Origin: Brevundimonas huaxiensis | Lineage (GTDB): Bacteria > Pseudomonadota > Alphaproteobacteria > Caulobacterales > Caulobacteraceae | Reading direction: 5' to 3' | Assembly (NCBI RefSeq): GCF_014218725.1 | Contig: NZ_JABBJE010000003.1 | Span: 186,001 to 250,000, forward strand | Length of the DNA: 64,000 nt | Shown: positions 8,416 to 16,948 of the stretch, piece by piece | Layout: every line of letters starts with the position of its first letter | How positions within the stretch are numbered: position 1 is the stretch's first letter | The notes under the pieces: model-generated | Told to the model about the DNA's origin: nothing | Databases searched by the model: none | What the model saw: the letters and a program-made list of their open reading frames with translations, nothing else | Translations under genes and position numbers: made by a program

Positions 8416-9723
8416 ATGAAAATTCTATCCGCCTGTTCGATCCTGGCATTTGGCGTGGTCGCGCTTGTGGGGGGCGTTTCCGGCGTTGCTCAGGCTGAAG
8501 TCCTGCGGCTGAACACGCCGGCGGTGGGCCTGACCAGCGACAGGATCGGCGCCTTGCCCGACGCGGAGCGTGGTCCGTGGGCCGAGTATCTGGCACGCTC
8601 CCAGGCCCAGCATCTGGCCGACCGCGCTGCGCTCGCGGCCGAGCTTCCCGCTGGAGTGGCTCCGCCGCCGCCGCCCAAGGCCATCGGACCCGCACACTAC
8701 AACATGCCGCTGGATCGGCCTGCCGACTGGTACGCCACGGCCGAAGCCCGGGCCGTCGCGGATGCGATCGTCAGTTTCCAGACCCCCGCCGGCGGATGGA
8801 GCAAAAGCCAGGATCGCAGCATTGCGCGCCTGCCGGGTCAGCGGTTCTCCAACGATGCCGAAACCATGGAGCAGAACCCGGCGAACTTCGATGCGCCGGC
8901 GGATCGCTTCTGGACCTTCGTCGGTACGTTGGACAACGAGGCGACGTGGTCGGAAATGCGGTTCCTGGCCAAGGTCGCCGCGCACGCGCCGGGACGCGAC
9001 GGCGACGCCTGGCGCGCCAGCGTGATCCGAGGCGTGCGGTATCTTCTGAACGCGCAATATCCAAATGGCGGCTGGCCTCAGATCTGGCCGCTCGAAGGCG
9101 GCTTCCACGACTCCAGCACCTTCAATGACAATGCGGTGGCGAACGCGGCCATGCTGCTTCGTGATGTCGCCCATGGCGCTGAGGGCTTCGACTTCGTGCC
9201 GGCTGACTTGGAGACACAGGCGGCCAGGGCGACCCAAAAGGCGATCGAGGTGATCCTCGCGGCCCAGGTGCGTCAAGGGGATCGCCTGTTGGGCTGGCCG
9301 CAGCAGGTCGAGCCCATGCGGCTGGTGCCAACAAGCGCTCGGAACTACGAGCCGCGATCCATCGCAAGCGGCGAAACAACCGATATCCTGATCTTCCTGA
9401 TGGGCGAGGAGAACCCGTCGCCGGAGATCAAGGCCGCCGTTCGCGGCGCCGCCGAATGGCTTCAGGCGGTGCGTGTCTATGACAAGTCTTTTGAAATGAC
9501 CGACGACGGACGCAAGCTGATCGACAAGGCCGGGGCGGGACCGATCTGGTCTCGCAAATACGATCTGGTGACCGGGCGTCCGATCTTCGGCGACAAGGAT
9601 CAGACCATCCATGACGATGTGAATGAAATCTGCGTCGGAAGACGCAACGGCTATTCCTGGTGGATATCTTCGCTGCAGAAGGCGTTAGACCTTTACGCCG
9701 ATTGGTCCAATCGGGTCGGGTAA
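8416..9723 (+). CDS. Pectate lyase, family PL10
   Basis: Secreted lyase of 435 residues that cuts polygalacturonate by beta-elimination, making the unsaturated ends that the neighbouring GH105 domain would remove. The family block QYPNGGWPQIWPLEGG followed by STFNDNAVANAAMLL is clear, and FQTPAGGWSKSQDR near the N-terminus matches the PL10 helical-barrel core. The signal peptide ends at AQAE. The ATG at 8416 is preferred over the GTG at 8401 because GGGAG is spaced correctly for it. With GH28 and GH105 it gives a short outer-membrane/periplasmic pectin route. Confidence 0.9.
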   Translation: MKILSACSILAFGVVALVGGVSGVAQAEVLRLNTPAVGLTSDRIGALPDAERGPWAEYLARSQAQHLADRAALAAELPAGVAPPPPPKAIGPAHYNMPLDRPADWYATAEARAVADAIVSFQTPAGGWSKSQDRSIARLPGQRFSNDAETMEQNPANFDAPADRFWTFVGTLDNEATWSEMRFLAKVAAHAPGRDGDAWRASVIRGVRYLLNAQYPNGGWPQIWPLEGGFHDSSTFNDNAVANAAMLLRDVAHGAEGFDFVPADLETQAARATQKAIEVILAAQVRQGDRLLGWPQQVEPMRLVPTSARNYEPRSIASGETTDILIFLMGEENPSPEIKAAVRGAAEWLQAVRVYDKSFEMTDDGRKLIDKAGAGPIWSRKYDLVTGRPIFGDKDQTIHDDVNEICVGRRNGYSWWISSLQKALDLYADWSNRVG

Positions 9724-9906
9724 AGCCGAGACGCTGATCGGCATTGTCGATGGGGGCTGACGGCGCATCCGCGACGCAATGTGTGAGGCGCCAAGCGAGA
9801 ACGCTTTCCTCGCTCCGGCCCCTGCAAGATCGGCGCGGCAAAAGCCGATGTGAACCATTTCCCGTTCAGACGGTTAGCCAAGCCAGACTTTACGGAGAGG
9901 GCTGGC

Positions 9907-10332
9907 ATGAGCACCCATGGATTGAAGGATGCGGTCGTTCGACCGTTGCATTGGCTATTGCTGGCGTTTCCAATCGCGCTGTTCACCTTCGCCCTGTTCA
10001 CCGACATCGCCTATCTGAAGACGGCCGAGGTCCAGTGGACAAACTTCTCGGCCTGGCTGATCACCGGAGCGCTGGTGTTCGGCGGCGTTGCTGGCCTGTT
10101 TTCGATCTTCGATTTCGTCGTCGGTCTGCGCCATGGGCGTTCACGGCGGGCCACGGTTCATCTGGTCGCGCTCGCGCTGGCCTGGGTGCTGGGTCTGGTG
10201 AACGCCTTCAAACATAGCCAGGACGCCTGGAGCTCCGTCGGAGCCTTCGGTCTGATCCTTTCGATTCTCTGCACAATCCTGGTCCTGATCGCCGGCTGGA
10301 CCGCCTATGCCGCGCGGGAGAGCGTCCGATGA
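9907..10332 (+). CDS. DUF2231 four-helix membrane protein
   Basis: An inner-membrane protein of 141 residues with four hydrophobic helices and a short N-terminal segment ending RPLHWLLLAFPIALF, the DUF2231 pattern. A histidine (VRPLHW) begins helix 1 and others are near helix ends, so haem or quinone contact is possible but not shown. GGAGAG precedes the ATG at 9907. Its stop overlaps the start of the PQQ-type dehydrogenase (ATGA), so translation is coupled; a membrane partner passing electrons from that enzyme is a plausible job. Confidence 0.8.
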   Translation: MSTHGLKDAVVRPLHWLLLAFPIALFTFALFTDIAYLKTAEVQWTNFSAWLITGALVFGGVAGLFSIFDFVVGLRHGRSRRATVHLVALALAWVLGLVNAFKHSQDAWSSVGAFGLILSILCTILVLIAGWTAYAARESVR

Positions 10333-11636
10333 ACAAGAACCTGCTCGCCGCCAGCGCCGCCACCCTGGCCATGGCCCTGACGGTCGCATCGTGCGGGAAC
10401 GCCAGCGATCCGAAACTGAACCAGACCGGCGCGACGCCTGACCTGCCCAAGGTCAATGAGACTCTGGTGCCTCCGATGAAGATCAGCCCGCCGGCAGGTT
10501 GGAACGGCGAGACGCCGACGGTGCCGCAAGGCTTTACGATCACCGCCTTCGCCACCGATCTCAAAATCCCGCGTCAGATGCTGGTCCTGCCCAATGGCGA
10601 TGTGCTGATCGCAGAGGGGCGCGGCGGCCATGCGCCCGCCATGCGGCCCAAGGATGTGATCGCCGGCGTCATCAAGAAGCAGGGCAACACCAAGATCAAA
10701 GGCGGCAATCGCATCACCCTGGTGCGCGACGCGAACAACGACGGCACGCCCGAATTGCGGACCGTTCTGGTGGACAACCTCGATGCGCCCTACGGCCTAG
10801 CCTATGTCGACGGCTATCTCTATGTCGCCGAACAGGGGGCGCTGGTTCGCTTCGCCTTCCAGCCGGGCCAGACCGGTATCGCCACGCCCGCCGAGCGGGT
10901 GACGGAGCTGCCGTCGCGCATCAACCACCACTGGACCAAGTCCCTGACCGCCAGCGCGGACGGGTCGAAGCTGTATGTCGGCACCGGCTCGAACTCCAAT
11001 ATCGGTGAGCGCGGCATGGCGGTCGAAGAAGAGCGCGCCACGGTGTGGGAGATCGACCGGGCGACCGGCGCACGGCGCACCATCGCCACCGGCATTCGCA
11101 ATCCGACGGCCCTGGCCATCGAGCCCACGACCAATCTGTTGTGGTCGGTCGTCAATGAGCGGGATGAACTGGGGCCGCAACTGGTCCCGGATTATCTGAC
11201 CCAAGTGCGGGACGGGGCCTTCTACGGCTGGCCCTACAGCTACTGGGGCCAGAACCGCGATCCGCGCGTGATGCCTCAGAATCCCGAGATGGTCGCCAAG
11301 GCCATTCGGCCAGATTACGCCTTGGGATCGCACGTCGCCGCCCTGGGCCTGGATTTCGCCCGCAATGGCGGTTTTGGCGGGTCGTTCGCCAACGGCGCCT
11401 TCATTGGCATGCACGGCAGTTGGAACCGCCAGGATCCGTCCGGCTACAAGGTCGTCTGGGTGCCGTTCAACGCCGGTCGTCCAGCGGGTCAGCCCGTCGA
11501 TTTCGCCACGGGCTTCCTGAAGGACGGCAAGGCGCGCGGACGCCCGGTCGGCGTCGCGTTCGATGGCACCAAACGTGTCCTGTTCGTCGCCGACGACCTG
11601 TCGAATACGGTGTGGCGCATCGCGCCTGCGCGATAG
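10329..11636 (+). CDS. PQQ-dependent sugar dehydrogenase lipoprotein (L-sorbosone dehydrogenase-like)
   Basis: A 435-residue six-bladed beta-propeller of the soluble glucose/sorbosone dehydrogenase superfamily. Signs are GFTITAFATDLKIPRQM, LPNGDVLIAEGRGG, a blade with INHHWTKSLTASADGSKLYV, ATGIRNPTALAIEP, and NGAFIGMHGSWNRQ near the C-terminus. The signal ends with lipobox VASC, so it should be a periplasmic lipoprotein oxidising aldoses or aldehydes with PQQ. No PQQ synthesis gene is in the window. It overlaps the DUF2231 gene by four bases. Substrate is unknown; 'sorbosone' is a family label, not a prediction. Confidence 0.83.
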   Translation: MNKNLLAASAATLAMALTVASCGNASDPKLNQTGATPDLPKVNETLVPPMKISPPAGWNGETPTVPQGFTITAFATDLKIPRQMLVLPNGDVLIAEGRGGHAPAMRPKDVIAGVIKKQGNTKIKGGNRITLVRDANNDGTPELRTVLVDNLDAPYGLAYVDGYLYVAEQGALVRFAFQPGQTGIATPAERVTELPSRINHHWTKSLTASADGSKLYVGTGSNSNIGERGMAVEEERATVWEIDRATGARRTIATGIRNPTALAIEPTTNLLWSVVNERDELGPQLVPDYLTQVRDGAFYGWPYSYWGQNRDPRVMPQNPEMVAKAIRPDYALGSHVAALGLDFARNGGFGGSFANGAFIGMHGSWNRQDPSGYKVVWVPFNAGRPAGQPVDFATGFLKDGKARGRPVGVAFDGTKRVLFVADDLSNTVWRIAPAR

Positions 11637-11700
11637 GCCGGCTTTTCCCTCGTCCAGCAAGGGCGAGGGAAATCGTTCATGTCTTCGAGACCTAGCCGAA

Positions 11701-11734
11701 TAAGAAAAGTCCCCGGCTGCAAGCAACCGGGGAC
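11701..11734 (-). terminator. Terminator of the small TonB-C-like gene
   Basis: On the minus strand the stem GTCCCCGG...CCGGGGAC is followed by TTTTCTTA. It lies 25 bp downstream of the minus-strand stop at 11759 and could also block plus-strand readthrough. Confidence 0.8.
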
Positions 11735-11758
11735 CTTGCCTATGGGGAGAGCTTTGAC

Positions 11759-12100
11759 TTACGGCGTGAAGTCGATGGTGCGTTCGAAGGGCGCATCGAC
11801 CGGACGGCCACGATCCATGATCGGCGTGACCTCGGCGCCGTTCATCAGGGCCAGGGCGGCTTCGCCAAAGCCCATGCCCGGACGGGTTTCTTCCAGCACG
11901 ACGCAGTCGGTAACATGGCCAGATGCCAGGGCGGTGCAGCGCAGGCGCACGCTAAAGCGGTCGGTGCTCTGGGCCTTCGGCGCTACGGCGCGTTCGATGG
12001 CGGGTTGAGGCGCGCTGTACAGGGCCGCGTCCTTGAGCAGCGGTCCAGTCGGGGCGCCCATCAGGGCCGTCATCAATGTCAGGCTGAAGGTCAGTGTCAT
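11759..12100 (-). CDS. Small exported TonB C-terminal-domain-like protein
   Basis: 113 residues with a short hydrophobic N-terminus that may be a signal peptide. The body (RFSVRLRCTALASGHVTDCVV, then PGMGFGEAALALMNGAEVTP) has the pattern of the TonB C-terminal fold: a strand, a turn, GHV, a Cys-containing strand, then a helix with 'AALAL'. There is no proline-rich periplasmic arm or clear membrane anchor, so it is not a standard TonB. Two Cys residues could form a disulfide. Convergent with the dehydrogenase gene, with its own terminator. Role unknown. Confidence 0.65.
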   Translation of the reverse strand: MTLTFSLTLMTALMGAPTGPLLKDAALYSAPQPAIERAVAPKAQSTDRFSVRLRCTALASGHVTDCVVLEETRPGMGFGEAALALMNGAEVTPIMDRGRPVDAPFERTIDFTP

Positions 12101-12210
12101 GGCAGGCCTCGTTCGTCTTCTATTAAGATTTGAACGAGATCTCCGTTCCCCGAACGTTCAAAAACGCGCGGGTGTGTTCGGCGAACCACACTTCGATTTC
12201 TCTGCTGACG

Positions 12211-13086
12211 TCAGAATGGCCTCAAGCTCGACTGTTGTTCTTCGCACAGGGTCTTCAGCCACGAACGCACGGTGCGCAAACGTGCGGTGTCGTGAACGTC
12301 GCGGTGGGTGGCCAGCCAGAAGCGACGCTCGATCAGGATCGACGGCAGCACGCGCACCAGACCCTCGGCCAGGAAGCACGGCAGGACGCCGACGCCGCCT
12401 GCCGCGGCGATGATCTCCCGCTGCGCCCGGATCGAAGATGAGGCGACGTGGGGCGCGAGGCCCGGCTGGACCTCGTCTAGATAGCGCAGCTCGGGCGCAT
12501 AGATCAGATCGTCGATATAGCCGACGATGTCGAAGCGGCTCAGGTCGTCGACGGTCTTCGGAACGCCGTTGCGGTGCAGGTGATCGGGCGAGGCGTAGAG
12601 GGCCAGTTGATACGGCGTTAGCGGCTCGACGATCAGGCGTGCGGCATGCGGCGCGGCTAGGGTGATCGCCATATCGACCTCGCGGCGCGTCGGCGACAGG
12701 AAGCCGGAGGTGGCCGCCAGTTCGATCCTTAGACCCGGATGGGCCAGGCGCAGCGCGGGCAGGGCGGGGGCCATCAGGGTGACGCCAAACCCCTCGGACG
12801 CGCTGACGCGAACGACGCCGGCCGGCGCATCCGGTTGGGTCACGCGGCCGGCGGCCTCCATCGCGCTTTCGGCCTCCAGACCGATATCGAGCAACTGGGC
12901 GCCGGCGGCGGTCAGCTGAAGCCCGGTGGTCGAGCGGACGACCAGGGTGGATTTCAGCGCGCTCTCCAGTCGGGCGACCCGACGCCCGACCGTGGCGGCG
13001 TCGACGCCCAACCGCTGCGCCGCACCGCCCAGTGAGCCTGCGCGCGCCGCGGCGATGAAAATGCGCAGATCGTCCCAGTCGTACAT
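12211..13086 (-). CDS. LysR-family transcriptional regulator
   Basis: 291 residues. The N-terminal winged helix-turn-helix is typical (WDDLRIFIAAARAGSLGGAA, then AATVGRRVARLESAL), followed by a substrate-binding domain (GVVRVSASEGFG, PALPALRLAHPGLRI). The ATG at 13086 gives the usual LysR start MYDWDDLRIF; a longer frame to 13578 overlaps mmsA and is not credible. It is divergent from the valine operon with a dyad-rich 117 bp gap, the classical layout for a LysR regulator and its target. A role in valine or branched-chain degradation is inference. Confidence 0.9.
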   Translation of the reverse strand: MYDWDDLRIFIAAARAGSLGGAAQRLGVDAATVGRRVARLESALKSTLVVRSTTGLQLTAAGAQLLDIGLEAESAMEAAGRVTQPDAPAGVVRVSASEGFGVTLMAPALPALRLAHPGLRIELAATSGFLSPTRREVDMAITLAAPHAARLIVEPLTPYQLALYASPDHLHRNGVPKTVDDLSRFDIVGYIDDLIYAPELRYLDEVQPGLAPHVASSSIRAQREIIAAAGGVGVLPCFLAEGLVRVLPSILIERRFWLATHRDVHDTARLRTVRSWLKTLCEEQQSSLRPF

Positions 13087-13101
13087 GGCCGTCCAGTCGT
13101 C

Positions 13102-13136
13102 TTGCAAAAACGCAGAATGTTGCCTGCAACTTTGCA
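13102..13136. promoter_or_regulatory. Nested dyads, candidate LysR binding region
   Basis: A perfect dyad GTTGC-CT-GCAAC (13119-13130) lies inside a wider inverted pair TGCAAA (13103-13108) and TTTGCA (13131-13136). The block begins 16 bp from the LysR ATG and lies 68-102 bp before the mmsA ATG, a usual place for a LysR site. Confidence 0.55.
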
Positions 13137-13203
13137 TTATCGACCCGCGCGCAGGGGTGATAGCCATAGCCTCAACAAAAGAACCAACAGGGACATCCAG
13201 GCC

Positions 13204-14706
13204 ATGCGCGACATTCGCCACTTCATCGACGGTGCGGCTTTCGACGGTGCGTCCGGACGCTTCAGCGACGTGTTCAATCCCAACACCGGGGATGTGCAGG
13301 CTCGCGTGCAACTGGCAACGACGGGCGAGGTCGATCGTGCGGTCCAGGCGGCGCAGAACGCCTTTGACGGTTGGGCTTCGACCAATCCCCAGCGCCGCGC
13401 CCGCGTCATGTTCGACTTCAAACGCCTGGTCGAGGCGCGGATGGACGAACTGGCCGAGCTGCTGTCCAGCGAACACGGCAAGGTCATCGCCGACTCCAAG
13501 GGCGACATCCAGCGCGGCTTGGAAGTGATCGAGTTCGCCTGCGGCATCCCGCACGCGCTGAAGGGCGAATATACTCAAGGCGCCGGCCCCGGCATCGACG
13601 TCTATTCGATGCGCCAGCCGCTGGGCGTGGTGGCGGGCATCACCCCGTTCAACTTCCCGGCCATGATCCCGATGTGGATGTTCGGCGTGGCCATCGCGGT
13701 GGGCAACACCTTCGTGCTGAAGCCGTCAGAGCGCGATCCGTCGGTGCCGGTGCGTCTGGCCGAACTGATGCTGGAAGCCGGAGCGCCGAACGGCGTGCTG
13801 AACGTGGTGCACGGCGACAAGACGGCGGTGGACGCCATCCTGACCCATCCGCTGGTTCACGCCGTCAGCTTCGTCGGCTCGTCCGATATCGCTCACTATG
13901 TTTATCAGACGGGCGCCGCCAACCATAAGCGCGTCCAGGCGATGGGCGGCGCCAAGAACCACGGCATCGTTCTGCCCGACGCCGACATGGATCAGGTGAT
14001 CAAGGATCTGTCCGGCGCGGCCTATGGTTCGGCTGGCGAACGCTGCATGGCGCTGCCGGTCGTGGTGCCGGTCGGCAAGAAGACTGCCGACGAACTGCGC
14101 GAGCGGATGGTCGCCGAGATCCCCTCGTTGCGGGTCGGCGTCTCGACCGATGCGGGCGCCCACTATGGCCCCGTCGTCACGGCTCAGCACCGCGAGCGTG
14201 TCGCGGGTTGGATCGAAAAGGGCGTGCAGGAAGGCGCCGAACTGGTCGTCGACGGTCGCGACTTCAGCCTGCAAGGTCACGAGAAGGGCTATTTCATCGG
14301 TCCGTCGCTGTTCGACCATGTGAAACCCGAGATGTCGTCCTATCAGGAGGAAATTTTCGGTCCGGTGCTGCAGATCATGCGGGCCGAGACGTTCGAGGAG
14401 GCGCTGGCCCTGCCGTCGAACCACCAGTACGGCAACGGCGTCGCCATCTTCACCCAGAACGGCCGCGCGGCGCGGGATTTCGCCGCCCGGGTCAATGTCG
14501 GCATGGTCGGGATCAATGTGCCGATCCCGGTGCCGGTCGCCTACCATACCTTCGGCGGCTGGAAGCGTTCGGCCTTCGGCGACATCAACCAGCACGGCAT
14601 GGAGGGCGTCCGCTTCTGGACCAAGACCAAGACCGTGACGGCCCGCTGGCCCGACTCGGCGCTGGAGCATTCGGACAGTTCGTTCGTCATTCCGACGATG
14701 CGCTGA
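13204..14706 (+). CDS. mmsA: Methylmalonate-semialdehyde dehydrogenase, CoA-acylating
   Basis: 500 residues, normal for MmsA. It oxidises methylmalonate semialdehyde to propionyl-CoA, the last step of valine breakdown. The ALDH nucleotide-binding region is clear (GITPFNFPAMIPMWMFG, FVLKPSERDPS), the catalytic nucleophile is Cys281 in GSAGERCMALP, and CoA-acylating members carry this form rather than the GQxC of ordinary ALDHs. The ATG at 13204 gives the family start MRDIRHFIDG; the upstream extension from 13102 has no support. First gene of a four-gene operon, divergent from the LysR regulator. Confidence 0.95.
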   Translation: MRDIRHFIDGAAFDGASGRFSDVFNPNTGDVQARVQLATTGEVDRAVQAAQNAFDGWASTNPQRRARVMFDFKRLVEARMDELAELLSSEHGKVIADSKGDIQRGLEVIEFACGIPHALKGEYTQGAGPGIDVYSMRQPLGVVAGITPFNFPAMIPMWMFGVAIAVGNTFVLKPSERDPSVPVRLAELMLEAGAPNGVLNVVHGDKTAVDAILTHPLVHAVSFVGSSDIAHYVYQTGAANHKRVQAMGGAKNHGIVLPDADMDQVIKDLSGAAYGSAGERCMALPVVVPVGKKTADELRERMVAEIPSLRVGVSTDAGAHYGPVVTAQHRERVAGWIEKGVQEGAELVVDGRDFSLQGHEKGYFIGPSLFDHVKPEMSSYQEEIFGPVLQIMRAETFEEALALPSNHQYGNGVAIFTQNGRAARDFAARVNVGMVGINVPIPVPVAYHTFGGWKRSAFGDINQHGMEGVRFWTKTKTVTARWPDSALEHSDSSFVIPTMR

Positions 14707-14713
14707 GGTCGTC

Positions 14714-15850
14714 ATGGATTTCGCTCTCAACGACGACCAGCGCGCCATTCAGGACGCCGCCCGCGCCTTCGCCGAGGCCGAGCTGGCGCCGCATTCGGCG
14801 CGCTGGGACGAGGACAAACATTTCCCCGTCGCGGTGATGAAACAGGCGGCCGAAATGGGCTTCTGCGGCATCTATACGGCTGAGGAGCACGGCGGCATGG
14901 CCTTGGGCCGGGTCGAGGCGGCGGTGATCTTCGAGGAGCTGTCGCGCGGCGACGTGGCGACGGCGGCCTTCATCTCGATCCATAACATGGCGACGTGGAT
15001 GATCGACCGGTTTGGGTCGGACGATCTGCGCGGCCGGTTCGTGCCGTCGCTGGTCGGGATGGAGAAGATCGCCTCCTACTGCCTGACCGAGCCGGGCTCG
15101 GGATCGGATGCGGCGGCGCTGCGGACCACGGCCGTACGCGACGGCGACCATTATGTGCTGAACGGGTCCAAAGCCTTCATCTCCGGCGCAGGCACGTCCG
15201 ACGTCTATGTCGTCATGGTCCGCACGGGCGGCGAGGGTCCGAAGGGCGTCAGCGCGATCGTGGTCGAAGCCGGCACGCCCGGCCTGTCGTTTGGCGCGCA
15301 GGAAAGGAAGATGGGCTGGAACGCCCAGCCGACCGCCATCGTCCAGTTCGACGACTGTCGCGTGCCGGTCGCCAATCTGCTGGGCGAAGAGGGGGCGGGG
15401 TTCCGCTACGCCATGGCGGGTCTGGACGGCGGGCGCCTGAACATAGCCGCCTGTTCGCTGGGCGGGGCGCGGCTGGCGCTGGAGACGGCGCAGGACTACG
15501 TCGCTACCCGCAAACAGTTCGGCCGCCCGATCGGCGAGTTTCAGGCGCTGCAGTTCCGGCTGGCCGACATGGCCACGGAGCTGGAGGCGGCGCGACTGAT
15601 GGTGCTGCGCGGCGCCTGGGCCATAGACACCGATCATCCGGAAAAGACGAAGTGGTGCGCCATGGCCAAGCGCCTGGCCACCGACGCCTGTTTCCAGATC
15701 GCCGATGAGGCCCTGCAACTGCACGGCGGCTATGGCTATCTGAAGGACTATCCGCTCGAAAGGATCGTGCGCGACCTGCGGGTCCACCGTATTCTGGAAG
15801 GCACCAACGAGATCATGCGGGTGATCATCGCGCGGGAGATGACCAAGTGA
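14714..15850 (+). CDS. Acyl-CoA dehydrogenase, probable isobutyryl-CoA dehydrogenase
   Basis: 378-residue FAD flavoenzyme that makes a 2,3-double bond in acyl-CoA. Seen: FALNDDQRAIQDAARAFAE at the start, YCLTEPGSGSDAAAL (FAD/substrate loop), RKQFGRPIGEFQALQFRLAD, and the C-terminal RILEGTNEIMR with the likely catalytic Glu. The position between mmsA and the hydrolase genes makes isobutyryl-CoA to methacrylyl-CoA the likely reaction. It starts 8 bp after mmsA and its TGA overlaps the next gene's GTG start. Confidence 0.92.
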   Translation: MDFALNDDQRAIQDAARAFAEAELAPHSARWDEDKHFPVAVMKQAAEMGFCGIYTAEEHGGMALGRVEAAVIFEELSRGDVATAAFISIHNMATWMIDRFGSDDLRGRFVPSLVGMEKIASYCLTEPGSGSDAAALRTTAVRDGDHYVLNGSKAFISGAGTSDVYVVMVRTGGEGPKGVSAIVVEAGTPGLSFGAQERKMGWNAQPTAIVQFDDCRVPVANLLGEEGAGFRYAMAGLDGGRLNIAACSLGGARLALETAQDYVATRKQFGRPIGEFQALQFRLADMATELEAARLMVLRGAWAIDTDHPEKTKWCAMAKRLATDACFQIADEALQLHGGYGYLKDYPLERIVRDLRVHRILEGTNEIMRVIIAREMTK

Positions 15851-16896
15851 ACGAGGCCGAGGTCGTCACTCGGATCGAAAACGGCGTTGGTCGCATCACC
15901 CTGAACCGACCCAAGGCGATCCATGCGCTGAACCGGGCGATGTGCGACGCGATGACGGAGGCGCTGCTGGCCTGGCGTTCGAATCCCTCCGTCTCCGCCA
16001 TACTTATAGACCACGCCGGCGAGCGGGGTTTTTGCGCGGGCGGCGACATTCGCATGATCGCCGAAAGCGGTGCGGGCGATGCGTCGGAGGCCAAGGCCTT
16101 CTTCCTGGCCGAGTATCGGTTGAACCACCTGATGTTCGACTATCCAAAGCCGATCATCGCCATCGTGGACGGCATCGTCATGGGCGGCGGGGTCGGCATT
16201 TCCGAGCCGGCCGACATTCGTGTGGCCACCGAGCGCACCACCTACGCCATGCCCGAGACAGGGATCGGCCTGTTCCCCGACGTGGGCGGCGGCTGGTTCC
16301 TGCCGCGCCTGCCGGGCCAGACCGGCGTGTGGCTGGCGCTGACAGGCGCGCGGCTGAAGGCGGCGGATACGGTGGCCCTTGGCATCCACACGCACTTCGT
16401 GCCCGCGGATCGCGTCGAGGCGCTGAAGGCCGATCTGATGGGCGAGGCCGCCGATCCGTCGTCGGTCGTGGCGCGCCACGCCGGGGACGCGGGGCCTGCG
16501 CCGCTGCCGGCCCACCGCCAGGCCATCGACCGGCTGTTCGCCTTCGACACGGTTGAAGAGATTTTCCAGGCGCTTGAGGCGGACGGCTCGGACTGGGCGC
16601 TGAAGCAGCTGGAAACGCTGAAGACCAAGTCGCCACAGTCGCTGAAGGTCTCGCTGCGCCAGATCCGCACGGGCGCGACGCTGACCAGCTTTGCCGACAA
16701 TATGGCGATGGAGTACGCCCTGGGCGGCCGCGTGGTGCGCACCCACGACTTCCAGGAAGGCGTGCGGGCCGTGATCATGGACAAGGACAATTCGCCGAAA
16801 TGGTCCCCGGCGGACCTGTCGGGCGTTACCGACGAGACGCTGGATGCGCTGTTCGCGCCTTCGCCGGACAATGAAAAATGGACGCCGCTGGCCTGA
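15847..16896 (+). CDS. 3-hydroxyisobutyryl-CoA hydrolase-type crotonase
   Basis: 349 residues with a GTG start overlapping the preceding stop (GTGA). Crotonase-fold enzyme. The oxyanion-hole segments are visible (GFCAGGDIRMIAE; DGIVMGGGVGIS), and PETGIGLFPDVGGGWFLPRL carries the Glu and Asp typical of HIBYL-CoA hydrolases rather than plain hydratases. The length exceeds a simple enoyl-CoA hydratase (about 260) and fits the hydrolase. It would release free 3-hydroxyisobutyrate for mmsB next door. No separate methacrylyl-CoA hydratase is present in the operon. Confidence 0.87.
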   Translation: MNEAEVVTRIENGVGRITLNRPKAIHALNRAMCDAMTEALLAWRSNPSVSAILIDHAGERGFCAGGDIRMIAESGAGDASEAKAFFLAEYRLNHLMFDYPKPIIAIVDGIVMGGGVGISEPADIRVATERTTYAMPETGIGLFPDVGGGWFLPRLPGQTGVWLALTGARLKAADTVALGIHTHFVPADRVEALKADLMGEAADPSSVVARHAGDAGPAPLPAHRQAIDRLFAFDTVEEIFQALEADGSDWALKQLETLKTKSPQSLKVSLRQIRTGATLTSFADNMAMEYALGGRVVRTHDFQEGVRAVIMDKDNSPKWSPADLSGVTDETLDALFAPSPDNEKWTPLA

Positions 16897-16900
16897 CCAC

Positions 16901-16920
16901 GTCCCCGCTTTCGCGGGGAT
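16901..16920. repeat. REP-like palindrome in the mms operon
   Basis: TCCCCGC-TTTC-GCGGGGA followed by TGAG resembles the dispersed palindromic units common in intergenic DNA of alphaproteobacteria. It sits in the 52 bp gap between the hydrolase and mmsB. It has no T-run, so it is more likely an mRNA hairpin than a terminator. Confidence 0.6.
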
Positions 16921-16948
16921 GAGCGGACGACAAAAAGGGAGAGAGACC

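Noticed and set aside
8425-9612. 395-codon minus-strand frame across the PL10 gene
   Set aside because: It has His/Arg-rich shadow composition, no start signal and no family motif, while the plus strand encodes PL10.
11643-11672. Small CCCTCG/CGAGGG hairpin after the PQQ dehydrogenase
   Set aside because: Stem of six bases without a T-run on the plus strand; too weak to call a terminator.
11759-12100. A full TonB energy transducer for the receptors in this window
   Set aside because: It has no proline-rich arm or clear membrane anchor, and no exbB/exbD nearby; only the C-terminal-domain-like pattern is present.
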